From the NCBI RefSeq assembly GCF_000024545.1, contig NC_013947.1, positions 5,146,001-5,210,000 of the forward strand: a DNA stretch of 64,000 nt, read 5' to 3'. Under the pieces are notes generated by a model. The model was not told the origin of the DNA, searched no databases, and saw nothing but the letters and a program-made list of their open reading frames with translations. The stretch comes from Stackebrandtia nassauensis DSM 44728. Its GTDB lineage: Bacteria; Actinomycetota; Actinomycetes; Mycobacteriales; Micromonosporaceae. Of the stretch, positions 1 through 8,553 are shown piece by piece. How positions within the stretch are numbered: position 1 is the first letter of the stretch; every line of letters starts with the position of its first letter. The position numbers and the translations under genes were made by a program.

Positions 1-261
1 CTGGCCTTCCTGGATCTTCTTGATGTGCGCGGCCAGGTAGTTCGCCCCACCGACGGTGAGTTTCTCACCGTTCGGGCCGGGCAGCTCGGCGTCGGCGCCC
101 GTGGGAGGCGCGAACTGCCGGTGGAAATCGGTGATCGACAACAGCTGTACGTTCACGGGATCGGCGTCGGCGTACGCCTGACCGTAGATCCCGAGGGCGG
201 CCAGCGCCGCCAAACAGGTGCCGCCCGCGAGCACGCGGCGGCGTGTTAGCTTGATTTTCAA
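1..261 (-). CDS. Secreted 5'-nucleotidase/metallophosphoesterase, N-terminus only
   Basis: The first 87 residues of a secreted calcineurin-like phosphoesterase are visible; the gene runs off the left edge. It starts with TTG at 261, preceded by GGAAGG six bases upstream. A signal peptide with a run of arginines (RRRVLAGG), a hydrophobic core and a probable AYA cleavage site is followed directly by LLSITDFH, the first metal-binding (D and H) motif of the bifunctional UshA/5'-nucleotidase family. The RR motif could indicate Tat export. By family it would hydrolyse nucleotides or related phosphoesters outside the cell. The remaining metal ligands and the C-terminal nucleotidase domain are outside the window, so substrate is unknown. 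Confidence 0.8.
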   Translation of the reverse strand, partial: MKIKLTRRRVLAGGTCLAALAALGIYGQAYADADPVNVQLLSITDFHRQFAPPTGADAELPGPNGEKLTVGGANYLAAHIKKIQEGQ

Positions 262-367
262 CGTTTACCTTCCAAAAGGGTCAATGCTGGGAGCATGCGT
301 CGACCGCGCCACAATACCCGGTAGCGGTGAACAAAACCGCCCGATGACCTGTCGCGTTGGGTCAACT

Positions 368-907
368 TCAGGCGCGTTCGCCGATGACCCGGGCGGGGAC
401 GCCCGCGGCGATGGCGTTGGGTGGGATGTCCCTGGTGACGACGGACCCGGCGCCGATGACGGCGCCGTCGCCGATGCGCACGCCCCGGGTGACGGTGACC
501 TTGGTGCCGAGCCAGCAGCCGGAGCCGACGCGGACGGCGGACTTGACGATGCCCTGGTCCATGATCGGGGTCGTGGTGTCGGCGAAGCGGTGGTCGAAGT
601 CGATGATGTAGACGTCGTCGGCGATGAGGGTTTCGGGGCCGATGTGGATGTCGAGGTAGGAGTTGACGGTGACGCGGGCGCCGAATACGCAGCGGTCGCC
701 GATGTGGACGGTGCCCTCGTGGGCGCGGATGGCGCAGTCGGCGCCGAGACGGACGTCGCGGCCCAGGATGAGACGGCCGTAGGTGCGGCGGGCCGTGAGG
801 GTGACGCGGCGGCCGAGGTAGACCATGCCCCGACAGCGGATCCAGGGGCGGCGAAGCCGCAGCCAGGCGAACCGCAGGTAATCGGGTGTGAATCTCAGCC
901 GCCACAC
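368..907 (-). CDS. Hexapeptide-repeat O-acetyltransferase
   Basis: A 179-residue acyltransferase of the left-handed beta-helix (hexapeptide) superfamily. Isoleucine/valine-led hexapeptides run through most of the protein, and the C-terminus has the usual GAGSVVTRDIPPNAIAAGVP ending. DFDHRFAD in the middle carries the histidine expected at the active site of Maa/WbbJ-type enzymes. The likely start is GTG at 907, six bases after the stop of the upstream methyltransferase, with CGGAG ahead of it; a start further in would remove the first coil. It is the last gene of an enoyl-CoA hydratase, methyltransferase, acetyltransferase cluster, so it may acetylate a sugar or lipid-linked product. Substrate unknown. 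Confidence 0.85.
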   Translation of the reverse strand: MWRLRFTPDYLRFAWLRLRRPWIRCRGMVYLGRRVTLTARRTYGRLILGRDVRLGADCAIRAHEGTVHIGDRCVFGARVTVNSYLDIHIGPETLIADDVYIIDFDHRFADTTTPIMDQGIVKSAVRVGSGCWLGTKVTVTRGVRIGDGAVIGAGSVVTRDIPPNAIAAGVPARVIGERA

Positions 908-912
908 GCAGT

Positions 913-1845
913 TCAGAGACTCCGTCGTCCTGTCACGAGGACATTGTAGAAGAGGTCCTTGGGGAGGACCTGCGACAATCCTGAGTCGACCTTGGACAGT
1001 GTCTTCCAGGCGCCCGCGGCGAAGTTGGCCCAGCCGAAGCCGAGTTTGCCGGGTGGCACGGCGGCTTCGAAGGTGCGCACCGGCCAGCCGAGGAAGGCGG
1101 CGGTGAGTTCCTCGGTGCTGGTCTCGACCTCGACGGCTCCGGCGGACTCGGCCAGGTCGGCCAGTTCGCCGGGGACGAAGGTGTGCAGGTCGACGACGGC
1201 CTCCAAGGCCGCCGCGGCGGAGGACTCGTCGAGTTCCTCCTGGGGGCGGCGCCAGTCGGACAGGAACGGGAGCCTGGTGACCGTGGTGGTGGCCCACCAG
1301 GTGAGGCGGCCCAGGTGGCGGGCGTAGAAGTCGCCGATACGGGAGGGTTCGCCCGCGAACACGAACCGGCCGCCGGGTTTGAGGACCCGCAGGACCTCGC
1401 GCATGGCCTGTTCGACGTCGGGGATGTGGTGCAGGACGGCGTGGCCGACGACCAGGTCGACGCTGGCGTCCTCGCACGGGATGGTCTCGGCGTCGGCGAC
1501 CCGGCCGGTCACGTCGAGGCCGAGGTTGTCGGCGTTGCGGCAGGCCACCTCGACCATCTTGGATGAGATGTCGGTGACGACGCCCTGTTTGGCCACGCCC
1601 GCCTGCATCAGGTTCAGCAGGAAGAAACCGGTGCCGCTGCCCAGCTCGAGCGCGGTGCCGTAGGGCCAGGCGGTGTCGTCCTCGCCGGTGGCCAGGGTGA
1701 ACCGGTCCCGGGCGTAGTCGACGCAGCGCTGGTCATAGGAGATGGACCACTTGTCGTCGTAGGTCTCGGCTTCCCAGTCGTGGTACAGGATGTTGGCACG
1801 CTTGGGGTCGGATCGCGCGGCCTCGACCTCGTCGAAACCGGTCAT
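913..1845 (-). CDS. Class I SAM-dependent methyltransferase
   Basis: A 310-residue methyltransferase with the Rossmann SAM-binding glycine motif LELGSGTGFF at about residues 66-75, an acidic residue after strand 2 (VVTDIS), GHAVLHHIPD and the post-motif LRVLKPGGRFVF. These fit the Methyltransf_11 group. The C-terminal third is longer than in minimal members and has no recognisable domain. ATG at 1845 overlaps the TGA of the upstream enoyl-CoA hydratase by four bases (ATGA), so the two are probably translationally coupled, and the acetyltransferase follows six bases after the stop. Small-molecule methylation is the inference; the acceptor cannot be told from sequence. Confidence 0.88.
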   Translation of the reverse strand: MTGFDEVEAARSDPKRANILYHDWEAETYDDKWSISYDQRCVDYARDRFTLATGEDDTAWPYGTALELGSGTGFFLLNLMQAGVAKQGVVTDISSKMVEVACRNADNLGLDVTGRVADAETIPCEDASVDLVVGHAVLHHIPDVEQAMREVLRVLKPGGRFVFAGEPSRIGDFYARHLGRLTWWATTTVTRLPFLSDWRRPQEELDESSAAAALEAVVDLHTFVPGELADLAESAGAVEVETSTEELTAAFLGWPVRTFEAAVPPGKLGFGWANFAAGAWKTLSKVDSGLSQVLPKDLFYNVLVTGRRSL

Positions 1846-2615
1846 GAGCCGCTGAAGCCGGGTTTGCGCTTCTCGGAGAAGGCGGTCATGCCCTCGTGGG
1901 CGTCGCCGGTGGCGAACAGTCCGGCGAACAGCTGCGACTCCCAGGCCAGGCCGGTGTTCAGGTCCACGCCCAGTCCCGAGTCGACGGCCTGTTTGGCGGC
2001 GCGCAGGGCCCTAGACGGGCCCGATACAAAAACCTCCGCGAACTTCCTGGCCGCGTCGAACACCTCACCGGCCGGAACGACCTCGTCGACGAGACCTATG
2101 CGCTGTGCCTCGGCCGCGTCCACCATGCGGCCGGTGAAGATGAGTTCCTTGGCCTTGGCGGGGCCGATGAGGCGCGGCAGCCGCTGGGTGCCGCCGGCGC
2201 CGGGGATGATGCCCAGTTTGATCTCGGGCTGGCCCAGTTTGGCGTCCTCGGCGCACAGCCGGATGTCACAGGCCAGGGCCAGTTCGCAGCCGCCGCCCAG
2301 CGCGAAGCCGGTGATGGCGGCGATGACGGGTTTGCCGATCTTGGCCACCGCGTCGAAGGCGGAGGACAGTTCGGGGGCTCGCGAGGACATGGCCGCGTAG
2401 TCCATGTCGGCCATCTCCTTGATGTCCGCCCCCGCCGCGAACACCTTCTCCCCGCCGTAGACGATGACGGCGTGGATGTCGTCGTTGGCGTCGGCCTCGA
2501 TGGCGGCGGCGCGCAGTTCCTCTTGAACCTGCTTGTTCAACGCGTTCATCGGCGGACGCGACAGACGGATCACACCGATGCCGTCCGATACCTCAAGGTT
2601 TACGAAATCTGCCAC
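1842..2615 (-). CDS. Enoyl-CoA hydratase/isomerase (crotonase family)
   Basis: A 257-residue crotonase-fold protein, the normal length. Family landmarks are the oxyanion-hole segment AAGADIKEM, GGGCELALACDIRL with the first catalytic glutamate, and QPEIKLGIIPGAGGTQRL with the second, so it should hydrate trans-2-enoyl-CoA in fatty-acid beta-oxidation. GTG at 2615 is chosen because it begins the conserved core and lies seven bases after a TAGCCT -10 hexamer, implying a leaderless transcript; no Shine-Dalgarno is seen. Its stop overlaps the methyltransferase start. Upstream in-frame codons (to about 2700) would add a proline/serine-rich stretch overlapping the SGNH gene and are unlikely to be coding. 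Confidence 0.92.
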   Translation of the reverse strand: MADFVNLEVSDGIGVIRLSRPPMNALNKQVQEELRAAAIEADANDDIHAVIVYGGEKVFAAGADIKEMADMDYAAMSSRAPELSSAFDAVAKIGKPVIAAITGFALGGGCELALACDIRLCAEDAKLGQPEIKLGIIPGAGGTQRLPRLIGPAKAKELIFTGRMVDAAEAQRIGLVDEVVPAGEVFDAARKFAEVFVSGPSRALRAAKQAVDSGLGVDLNTGLAWESQLFAGLFATGDAHEGMTAFSEKRKPGFSGS

Positions 2616-2622
2616 ACCCGGC

Positions 2623-2628
2623 AGGCTA
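2623..2628 (-). promoter_or_regulatory. -10 hexamer, leaderless promoter of the enoyl-CoA hydratase
   Basis: TAGCCT (minus strand) ends seven bases before the GTG at 2615. With a usual start site about seven bases past the -10, the mRNA would begin at or next to the start codon. No clear -35 was identified. Confidence 0.5.
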
Positions 2629-2667
2629 CACGGACTTCGCACACCGGCCCAGGGCCACACGAGGACG

Positions 2668-3429
2668 CTATCGGTCCCCGACGACCTCATCAATGGCCTC
2701 AAACCATTTGTCGGCCATTTTCCGGCCGCCGGAGTCGTCGGGGTGCAGACCGTCGTAGGTGTCGTCGCCGGGATCGAATCCGTCGTGCTGGTCGACGACG
2801 GTTATCGGCGAACTCTTGCGGTCCATGTCCTTGGCCCAGCCGGGTATCGCCTCGTTCAATTCCTCGACCTTGCCGGGGCATTGCGGACAGTCCTTGTCCA
2901 TGGGTGAGGTCGTTATCGGAATCAATTGCGCGACAAGGATGACGATGTCCGGGTTGGCTTGCCGCAGCAGTCCCGCGATGGTGGTGTATCCGTCGAGGAT
3001 CTCCTCGATCGACTTGTCGTCGCGAATATCGTTCGAACCGAGGTGCATCAACGCTATTCGGGCCGATTTCCCAGTGGTGCGCAAGGTCTTCAGGAATGTG
3101 GAATCCGGTTTCATGTCGACGACCCGGGTGCCGCTGTAGGCGACCGCGTCGTCGTCGAATATGGAGTCGCATTCCGGACCGATTCCGTTGCCGGTGAAAT
3201 CGACGTTCTTGTGGCCGGTGCCGCGCAGTTTCGCCCACAGCAGCGCCCGCCAGCAGCCGGTGGATCCGGTGATGGAATCACCCATCGGCATGACCGTGAT
3301 GGACCGATCGGAGGCCGGATTCATGCGTTCGGCGTCGTTGCTCACGTCCCGCCCGACCGTGGCCAGACTCACGGCGGCGACCAGTACCAGGGCCAGCAGC
3401 GGGACGACGGCACGTGCCCATCGCCTCAT
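2668..3429 (-). CDS. Secreted SGNH/GDSL hydrolase
   Basis: A 253-residue exported lipase/esterase-like hydrolase. An N-terminal hydrophobic signal or anchor (about residues 5-26) precedes block I MGDSIT with the nucleophile Ser (about residue 52), block III GSND, and block V with the Asp and His in YDGLHPDDSG, so the catalytic set is complete. ATG at 3429 is preferred to the ATG at 3435 because GAGGG sits six bases before it. The alpha/beta-hydrolase gene ends 18 bases upstream, suggesting a two-gene unit of secreted hydrolases. Esterase or carbohydrate deacetylase activity on an extracellular substrate is likely; the substrate is unknown. Confidence 0.87.
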   Translation of the reverse strand: MRRWARAVVPLLALVLVAAVSLATVGRDVSNDAERMNPASDRSITVMPMGDSITGSTGCWRALLWAKLRGTGHKNVDFTGNGIGPECDSIFDDDAVAYSGTRVVDMKPDSTFLKTLRTTGKSARIALMHLGSNDIRDDKSIEEILDGYTTIAGLLRQANPDIVILVAQLIPITTSPMDKDCPQCPGKVEELNEAIPGWAKDMDRKSSPITVVDQHDGFDPGDDTYDGLHPDDSGGRKMADKWFEAIDEVVGDR

Positions 3430-3447
3430 CGTCATCCCTCGTTCCGC

Positions 3448-4869
3448 TCAGCACTGGCTGTCGCGCGGCGGCTGCGTGGCGGCCGGGCGCGGGTCGACCA
3501 TGCTAAACACGGCCAGCATGTTTCGCCAAGCCCCCGAATCGGGGATGAACACCTCACTGTGAGCGTGGATACCCGAGATCCGTTTGCCGGTGATGCCCTG
3601 CGAACCGAGGGTGCGGCCGACGTCGTCGGGGGCTTGGGGGTCGTCGGGGAGGTACCCGGTTTCCAGGCGCACCACACCCGGCAGGTCGTGCACCCCGGCG
3701 CCGTGGCCCAGGCCGGTGGCGGCCGGGATGTCCTGGACGTAGCTGATCGGGTCGCCCGGCGCCATCATCGAGTAGCGCTCGCGGCAGCGCGGCTGGTAGT
3801 CGCCCGGCCCGGTGACGCCGTATCCGGCGCCCGCCGAGGCGACGTGCAAGACGCGGTCGGCGTCGAAGCCCTGGACCTCTGCCAGGCCCACGACGGCGCC
3901 GCCGTAGGAGTGCCCGGCCACGGTCACCGCCACGTCGCGGTCGTCGAGCTGCCGGTTCAGGTCGTCCATGAACTCGACCAGTCGCGGCGCCGCGTCCTGG
4001 GCCCAGGACGGGTCGGCCTCGTCGACCCAGCCGGACGGCGACGGCGGCTGGGCCCACACGATCACGGCCAGTTCGCCGTCGGCGGCCTCGACGAAACTGT
4101 CGGCGCGGGCCGAGTAGCGGCCGAAGTTGCCGCTGGCGGCGAAGCCGCCGGGTTCGCCGGTGGTGATGAACGCGCTGCCGCCGGGCACCAGGACGGCGAC
4201 GTAGTCGGCGGTGTCGAGTTCGCCGCGCACCTCGACCCACGAACCCATCCGCTGGTTGGCCGCCGGATCGAAGTAGATCAGCTGCCGTCCCGCGTCCAGC
4301 AGGTGCGAGTAGTCGCGGCGCGGCTCGCGGTCCGCCTCGGTCCAGGGCCGCGTGGGCGACGGCCAGGCCCGGGAACCGGCGACCACGGCCGCGGCCCGGA
4401 TCCGGTTGGCGGCGATGCGATCGGACAGTGCGGCGCCGTTGAGGTTGCCGATCACGCCGGGGAACACGGCGGCCAGCCACCGGGTGGCCTCGGCGGGCAA
4501 TTCGCGGTAGGCGCGGGCGACGTCGCGGACTCCGCCACCAGTGTCGAGTATGGACTTGAACTTGGCCAGCCCGGCCTCCAGCGGGTCGGCGGCGTCGGCG
4601 GCGGGGACGGCCTCGGCGCGCTCGCTGGCCAGCCGCGGGTCCTTCGCGATGGCGGCGGCGGCCTCGGCGGGGCCCAGGCGGGTGTACTCGGACGGCAGGT
4701 GGTCCTCGGCCAGCGAGGCGGAGCGGCCCTGCGCCATGGCGTCGGCGATGAGACCGACGTCGGCGTGGGCGGGCGTGGTGGTGCTGACCGAGCCGGTCAC
4801 CAGCGCGGCCGTGACCGTGACGGCCACCCCGCAGGCGGCAACGCCACGCCAGGACCGTTCCCACGCCAT
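3448..4869 (-). CDS. Secreted alpha/beta hydrolase (DUF1023-like)
   Basis: A 473-residue exported protein. A long signal sequence ends near AHAD. The body is an alpha/beta hydrolase of the actinobacterial DUF1023 type, with nucleophile elbow GHSYGG at about residues 317-322 and a downstream HAHSEVF stretch that could carry the catalytic histidine. ATG at 4869 follows a TAGGCT -10 hexamer by six bases and there is no Shine-Dalgarno, so the message is probably leaderless. The SGNH hydrolase follows 18 bases after the stop. Members are usually annotated only as hydrolases; no substrate can be given. Confidence 0.85.
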   Translation of the reverse strand: MAWERSWRGVAACGVAVTVTAALVTGSVSTTTPAHADVGLIADAMAQGRSASLAEDHLPSEYTRLGPAEAAAAIAKDPRLASERAEAVPAADAADPLEAGLAKFKSILDTGGGVRDVARAYRELPAEATRWLAAVFPGVIGNLNGAALSDRIAANRIRAAAVVAGSRAWPSPTRPWTEADREPRRDYSHLLDAGRQLIYFDPAANQRMGSWVEVRGELDTADYVAVLVPGGSAFITTGEPGGFAASGNFGRYSARADSFVEAADGELAVIVWAQPPSPSGWVDEADPSWAQDAAPRLVEFMDDLNRQLDDRDVAVTVAGHSYGGAVVGLAEVQGFDADRVLHVASAGAGYGVTGPGDYQPRCRERYSMMAPGDPISYVQDIPAATGLGHGAGVHDLPGVVRLETGYLPDDPQAPDDVGRTLGSQGITGKRISGIHAHSEVFIPDSGAWRNMLAVFSMVDPRPAATQPPRDSQC

Positions 4870-4875
4870 TCATCG

Positions 4876-4881
4876 AGCCTA
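4876..4881 (-). promoter_or_regulatory. -10 hexamer, leaderless promoter of the alpha/beta hydrolase
   Basis: TAGGCT on the minus strand, six bases before the ATG at 4869. Same arrangement as lipA and lipB in this window. Confidence 0.5.
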
Positions 4882-4909
4882 AACGCTGCGCGGCGCGGGA
4901 CGGAAGATT

Positions 4910-5704
4910 TCAGGCGGCTCGGGCGGTGAATCGGCCGCCGTCGCGTTCCAGGCGCAGCGGCAGGCCGAAGGTCTTCGACAGGTTCTGGGCGGTCAGGACG
5001 TCGTCCAGCAGCCCCGAGGCCACGACCGCGCCCTCGGTCAGCAGCAGCGCGTGGGTGAAGCCGGGCGGGATCTCCTCGACGTGGTGGGTCACCAGGACCA
5101 GGGCCGGGGCGTCGGGGTCCATGGCCAGCTCGCCCAGCCGTCCCACCAGCGCCTCGCGGGCGCCCAGGTCGAGGCCGGCGGCCGGTTCGTCGAGCAGCAG
5201 CAGCTCCGGGTCGGTCATGAGCGCCCGCGCGATCTGGACCCGCTTGCGTTCGCCCTCGGACAGGGTCGCGTAGCGGCGGTCGGCGAGGGTGTCGATGCCG
5301 AACTGCTCCAGCAGGCCCCGGGCGCGGATCTCGTCCATGGCCTCATAGGACTCACGTCCCCGGCCCAGCACCGCCCACGCCGCCGTCACCACCGCGTCGG
5401 CGACCGGCTCGTCACCCGGGATCGTCTCGGCCAGCGCCGCCGACGCCAGCCCGATCCGGGGCCGCAGCTCGAAGACGTCCACTTTGCCCATTTGCTCGTC
5501 GAGGACCCGCACCGTCCCCTTGGTGGGGTGCGACCGCCCCGACACCAGGTTCAGCAGGGTGGTCTTGCCGGCCCCGTTGGGGCCGAGGATCACCCAGCGT
5601 TCATCCAGCTCGACCTGCCAGTCCACATGGTCCAGCAGTACCGAGGCGCCGCGGCGCACCACGACGTCACTGACGTCGATGACGAGATCCGAAGTCGAAG
5701 ACAC
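4910..5704 (-). CDS. ABC transporter ATP-binding protein
   Basis: A 264-residue ATPase with Walker A GPNGAGKT, a signature LSEGERKRVQIARAL and Walker B LLLLDEPAAGLD, then the H-loop VLVTHH. It is a single-cassette cytoplasmic subunit. GTG at 5704 begins the conserved part; a longer N-terminus (to 5770) is open but unlike the family. No permease or binding-protein gene is adjacent, so the partner must be elsewhere, or it may act in another ATP-dependent process as orphan cassettes of this kind often do. The GT2 gene lies 72 bases upstream on the same strand. Transported substrate unknown. Confidence 0.88.
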   Translation of the reverse strand: MSSTSDLVIDVSDVVVRRGASVLLDHVDWQVELDERWVILGPNGAGKTTLLNLVSGRSHPTKGTVRVLDEQMGKVDVFELRPRIGLASAALAETIPGDEPVADAVVTAAWAVLGRGRESYEAMDEIRARGLLEQFGIDTLADRRYATLSEGERKRVQIARALMTDPELLLLDEPAAGLDLGAREALVGRLGELAMDPDAPALVLVTHHVEEIPPGFTHALLLTEGAVVASGLLDDVLTAQNLSKTFGLPLRLERDGGRFTARAA

Positions 5705-5776
5705 GCATTGAATACTGTCACGATCGCACGGAAGTTTCAGTAAAGGCCCCGTGGTCGTCACGGCGGTCACGTCGGG

Positions 5777-6460
5777 TCAGCGACGGACTTTCTCACGCCC
5801 CAGTATCCACAGTGCTTCGACGCCGTCCTTCCAGGTGATCTTCTTGCCCTCGTGACGGGTGCGGGCGCTGTAGGAGATCGGCACCTCGTAGGGCCGGATA
5901 CCGCGCCGCAGCAGCTTCGCGGTCACCTCGGCCTCCATGCCGAAACCGCGGGAGCGCACCTTCAGCGAGCGGTACAGCGACACCGGCATCAGCTTGAAGC
6001 AGGTCTCCAGGTCGCCGATGTACGAGTTGTACAGGACGTTGGCCGCCAGCGTGATGCCCTTGTTGCCCACCACGTACCAGAACGAGAACGAGCTGTGGCT
6101 GCCGAAGGTGCGGTTGCCGTACACGACCTCGGCCCGGCCGTCCAGCACCGGCGCCAGCAGTTGCGGGATGTCCTCGGCGTCGTATTCGAGATCGGCGTCG
6201 AAGATGATCATGTAGTCGCCTTCGGCGGCCCGCGCGCCGGTCTTTATGGCCGAGCCCTTGCCGCGATTGCGGGTGTGGTGAAGCACCCGCACCCGTTCGT
6301 CGTCCACGTGGTCGAGGATCGCCGCGGTGCGGTCGCGGCTGCCGTCATTGACGACCACGACTTCCACGGGGCACGGGTATTCGACGGCGAGGACGAGTTT
6401 GAGTGCCTCGGCGACCCGTTCTTCCTCGTTGTAGACAGGCATGAGGATGGAGAGCTTCAC
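5777..6460 (-). CDS. Family 2 glycosyltransferase (polyprenyl-phosphate type)
   Basis: A 227-residue GT-A fold transferase. SILMPVYNEEE opens the nucleotide-binding domain and IIFDADLEYD contains the DxD metal-binding motif; RFGSHSSFSF-like and RTRHEGKKITW segments are typical of dolichol-phosphate mannosyltransferase-like enzymes. No membrane segment is present, so it is a soluble or peripheral enzyme. GTG at 6460 is supported by AGAGGA six bases upstream. It is divergent from the GT39-like membrane protein at 6570, and the two could form a lipid-linked sugar pathway: this enzyme would make the polyprenyl-phosphate sugar and the membrane protein would use it. That pairing is inference. Confidence 0.88.
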   Translation of the reverse strand: MKLSILMPVYNEEERVAEALKLVLAVEYPCPVEVVVVNDGSRDRTAAILDHVDDERVRVLHHTRNRGKGSAIKTGARAAEGDYMIIFDADLEYDAEDIPQLLAPVLDGRAEVVYGNRTFGSHSSFSFWYVVGNKGITLAANVLYNSYIGDLETCFKLMPVSLYRSLKVRSRGFGMEAEVTAKLLRRGIRPYEVPISYSARTRHEGKKITWKDGVEALWILGREKVRR

Positions 6461-6557
6461 GGTTTCCTCTTGGCAGGAGGGAATGTTCGCCAAAGCGTAA
6501 CCTGTCCGAGGTAGTAATGGCGACACACCTACTGCGACACAGTGTTCAACGGTCGGG

Positions 6558-6563
6558 TTTAAT
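6558..6563 (+). promoter_or_regulatory. -10 hexamer, leaderless promoter of the GT39-like gene
   Basis: TTTAAT, five of six matches to TATAAT, ends six bases before the ATG at 6570, and no ribosome binding site precedes that ATG. Confidence 0.4.
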
Positions 6564-6569
6564 TCGTCA

Positions 6570-8546
6570 ATGCTCGTAATCGTCGCGGCGGCCTTGACGG
6601 TGACGTTGATAGCTTACGCTTGGCGACCCGCCTATGGACCGGGGCGATTGCGTCTCGCGGTCGTGCGTGCCTGTGTACTCACCGGTGCTGGTGCTGTCGC
6701 GGGAATCGAGCTGTTGTCGTGGTGCGGCTGGTTCGACGTTGTCGGGATAGCGGTCGTGTGGGCCGTGATGCTGGTGTTGGCGGCGATACCGGCCGTGATC
6801 CGGTTTCGCCGCGACGGCGGGTTCACCGGCTTTCGTTACCCACCAACGCGGGCGCTCGGTTTCTGGCGGGCCTGCGGTCGCTGGGAGAAGACCGGACTGG
6901 CGGTACTGGCGGCGTACGTGCTGGTCGAGTTGGTCTTCGCCGTGGTCGCCGCGCCGAACAACTACGACTCCCAGACCTACCATCTGCCCAAAATAGAGCA
7001 TTGGGTGCAGCAGGGTTCGGTGGAGTTCTACGCCACCCGGATCCACCGGCAGGTCACCTTGGCGCCCGGCGCGGAGTTCCTGCTCACCCACCTGCGGTTG
7101 GCTTCCGGCGGCGACGACTACTACAACCTTCTACAGTGGTGCGCCGCTTTGGGCTGCCTGCTGGTGGCCAGCCGGATCTGCGCGCAGCTGGGCGGCGGAC
7201 GCCGGGCGCAGCTGTTGACCGTGCTGCTGTTGGGCATGACGCCGCTGGTGATGCTGGAGGCGTCCAGTACCCAGACCGACCTGGTGGTGGCCGCCTGGAC
7301 CGGCTGCGTGGCGACGATGGCGCTGGACGGGCTGCGGCGCCGGGCCGGGCTCGGCGAGGTGCTGCTGTTGGGGCTGGGCACCGGACTGGTCGCGGTGACC
7401 AAGACCAACGGGCTGCTGGGCGTCGGGCCGGTGCTGGTGCTGTGGGGGGTGGCGCAGCTGTGGCTGGCCTGGCGCGGTGCCCGCCGGGCCGCGCACGTGA
7501 CCCGCACCGTGGTGGCCTCGATCGTGATCGTGGTGCTGGGCTTCGCCTTGGTGGGGCCGTTTCTGGGCCGCGTCGTGGCCGAGTTCGGCCACCCGCTGGG
7601 ACCCGAGCGGGTGCGCGACTCGATCCCGATGCAGCGCCACGATCCCGCGTCGGTGTTCGTCAACGCGCTGCGCATCGGCCAGACCGCGCTGGACGTACCG
7701 GGGTTCACCCAGCCGGTCGGCGACGTCGTCATCGCGATCTCCGAGGCGCTGGGCGTCGATCCCGAGGACCCCGACATCACGTTCCAGGGCCGGGACTACC
7801 CGGAGCGGGCCTGGCATCCCAACGAGGACAAGGTGTCCTTCCCGATCACCGGGGTGTTGGCGCTCATCGGTTTCGCGGCCGCGCTGGTCGCGGCCCGTCG
7901 GGTCTCGCCCACCCGGGCCGGACCGCTGCGCGGCTACGCGGTGGCCGTCGGGGTGACGGTGGTGCTGTACGTGGCCACCGTCAAGTGGCAGCCGTGGGGC
8001 AACCGGCTGCTGCTGTACGCGTTGGTGTTGGCGGTGCCGCTGGCGGGACTGTGGCTGGATTCGGTGTTGCGGCACCGGTTTCGACGCGAATGGCGCCGCA
8101 TCGTGTCCATTGTAGTTGTCATCGGGATGTTCGCGGGGCTCGCGCTGACCGGCGTGCTGTCGCTGGGCTACGGCATGCCCCGGCGCCTGGTGGGCGAGGG
8201 GGCGACGCTGACGGCCTCCGAGATGGAGACCCGCTTCAACTGGCACCGGTCCTGGCAGGCCGACTACGTGTGGGCGGCGGAGAAAGTGGACGCATCCGGG
8301 GCCGATCGGGTGGGCATGGTGCAGTCCCGCGACAGCTGGGAGTATCCATGGTGGATACTGCTGCCGGGTCGCGAGCTGGTCTCACTGACGTCGGTGATCC
8401 CCAAGCACCCGGCCGCCGACCCCGACGACGTGGACGCGATCCTGTGCTCCTCGCTGAGCCGCAAGCTGTGCCGGAAGTACGTCCCCGAGGACTGGGACCT
8501 TCACTTCCGCGACCACGCGGGTTACGCGCTGCCACCGAAGGACTGA
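6570..8546 (+). CDS. Multi-pass membrane protein, GT39/GT-C glycosyltransferase-like
   Basis: A 658-residue integral membrane protein with roughly eleven or more hydrophobic helices. The loop after the third or fourth helix reads NNYDSQTYHLPKIEHW, close to the acidic first extracytoplasmic loop of GT-C (ArnT/PMT-like) transferases, which use polyprenyl-phosphate sugars. The C-terminal ~120 residues are mostly soluble and cysteine-containing. ATG at 6570 lacks a Shine-Dalgarno and follows a TTTAAT hexamer by six bases. It is divergent from the GT2 enzyme that could supply its donor. Acceptor (protein, lipid or polysaccharide) cannot be told. Confidence 0.72.
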   Translation: MLVIVAAALTVTLIAYAWRPAYGPGRLRLAVVRACVLTGAGAVAGIELLSWCGWFDVVGIAVVWAVMLVLAAIPAVIRFRRDGGFTGFRYPPTRALGFWRACGRWEKTGLAVLAAYVLVELVFAVVAAPNNYDSQTYHLPKIEHWVQQGSVEFYATRIHRQVTLAPGAEFLLTHLRLASGGDDYYNLLQWCAALGCLLVASRICAQLGGGRRAQLLTVLLLGMTPLVMLEASSTQTDLVVAAWTGCVATMALDGLRRRAGLGEVLLLGLGTGLVAVTKTNGLLGVGPVLVLWGVAQLWLAWRGARRAAHVTRTVVASIVIVVLGFALVGPFLGRVVAEFGHPLGPERVRDSIPMQRHDPASVFVNALRIGQTALDVPGFTQPVGDVVIAISEALGVDPEDPDITFQGRDYPERAWHPNEDKVSFPITGVLALIGFAAALVAARRVSPTRAGPLRGYAVAVGVTVVLYVATVKWQPWGNRLLLYALVLAVPLAGLWLDSVLRHRFRREWRRIVSIVVVIGMFAGLALTGVLSLGYGMPRRLVGEGATLTASEMETRFNWHRSWQADYVWAAEKVDASGADRVGMVQSRDSWEYPWWILLPGRELVSLTSVIPKHPAADPDDVDAILCSSLSRKLCRKYVPEDWDLHFRDHAGYALPPKD

Positions 8547-8553
8547 GGACGGC

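Noticed and set aside
2926-4929. Long plus-strand open frame opposite the two hydrolases
   Set aside because: GC-rich antisense frame with no family features and Gly/Arg/Val-rich composition; the minus strand has complete motifs.
5702-5720. TATTCA as a leaderless -10 for the ABC ATPase gene
   Set aside because: The last base is not T, so it does not match TANNNT; spacing alone is not enough.
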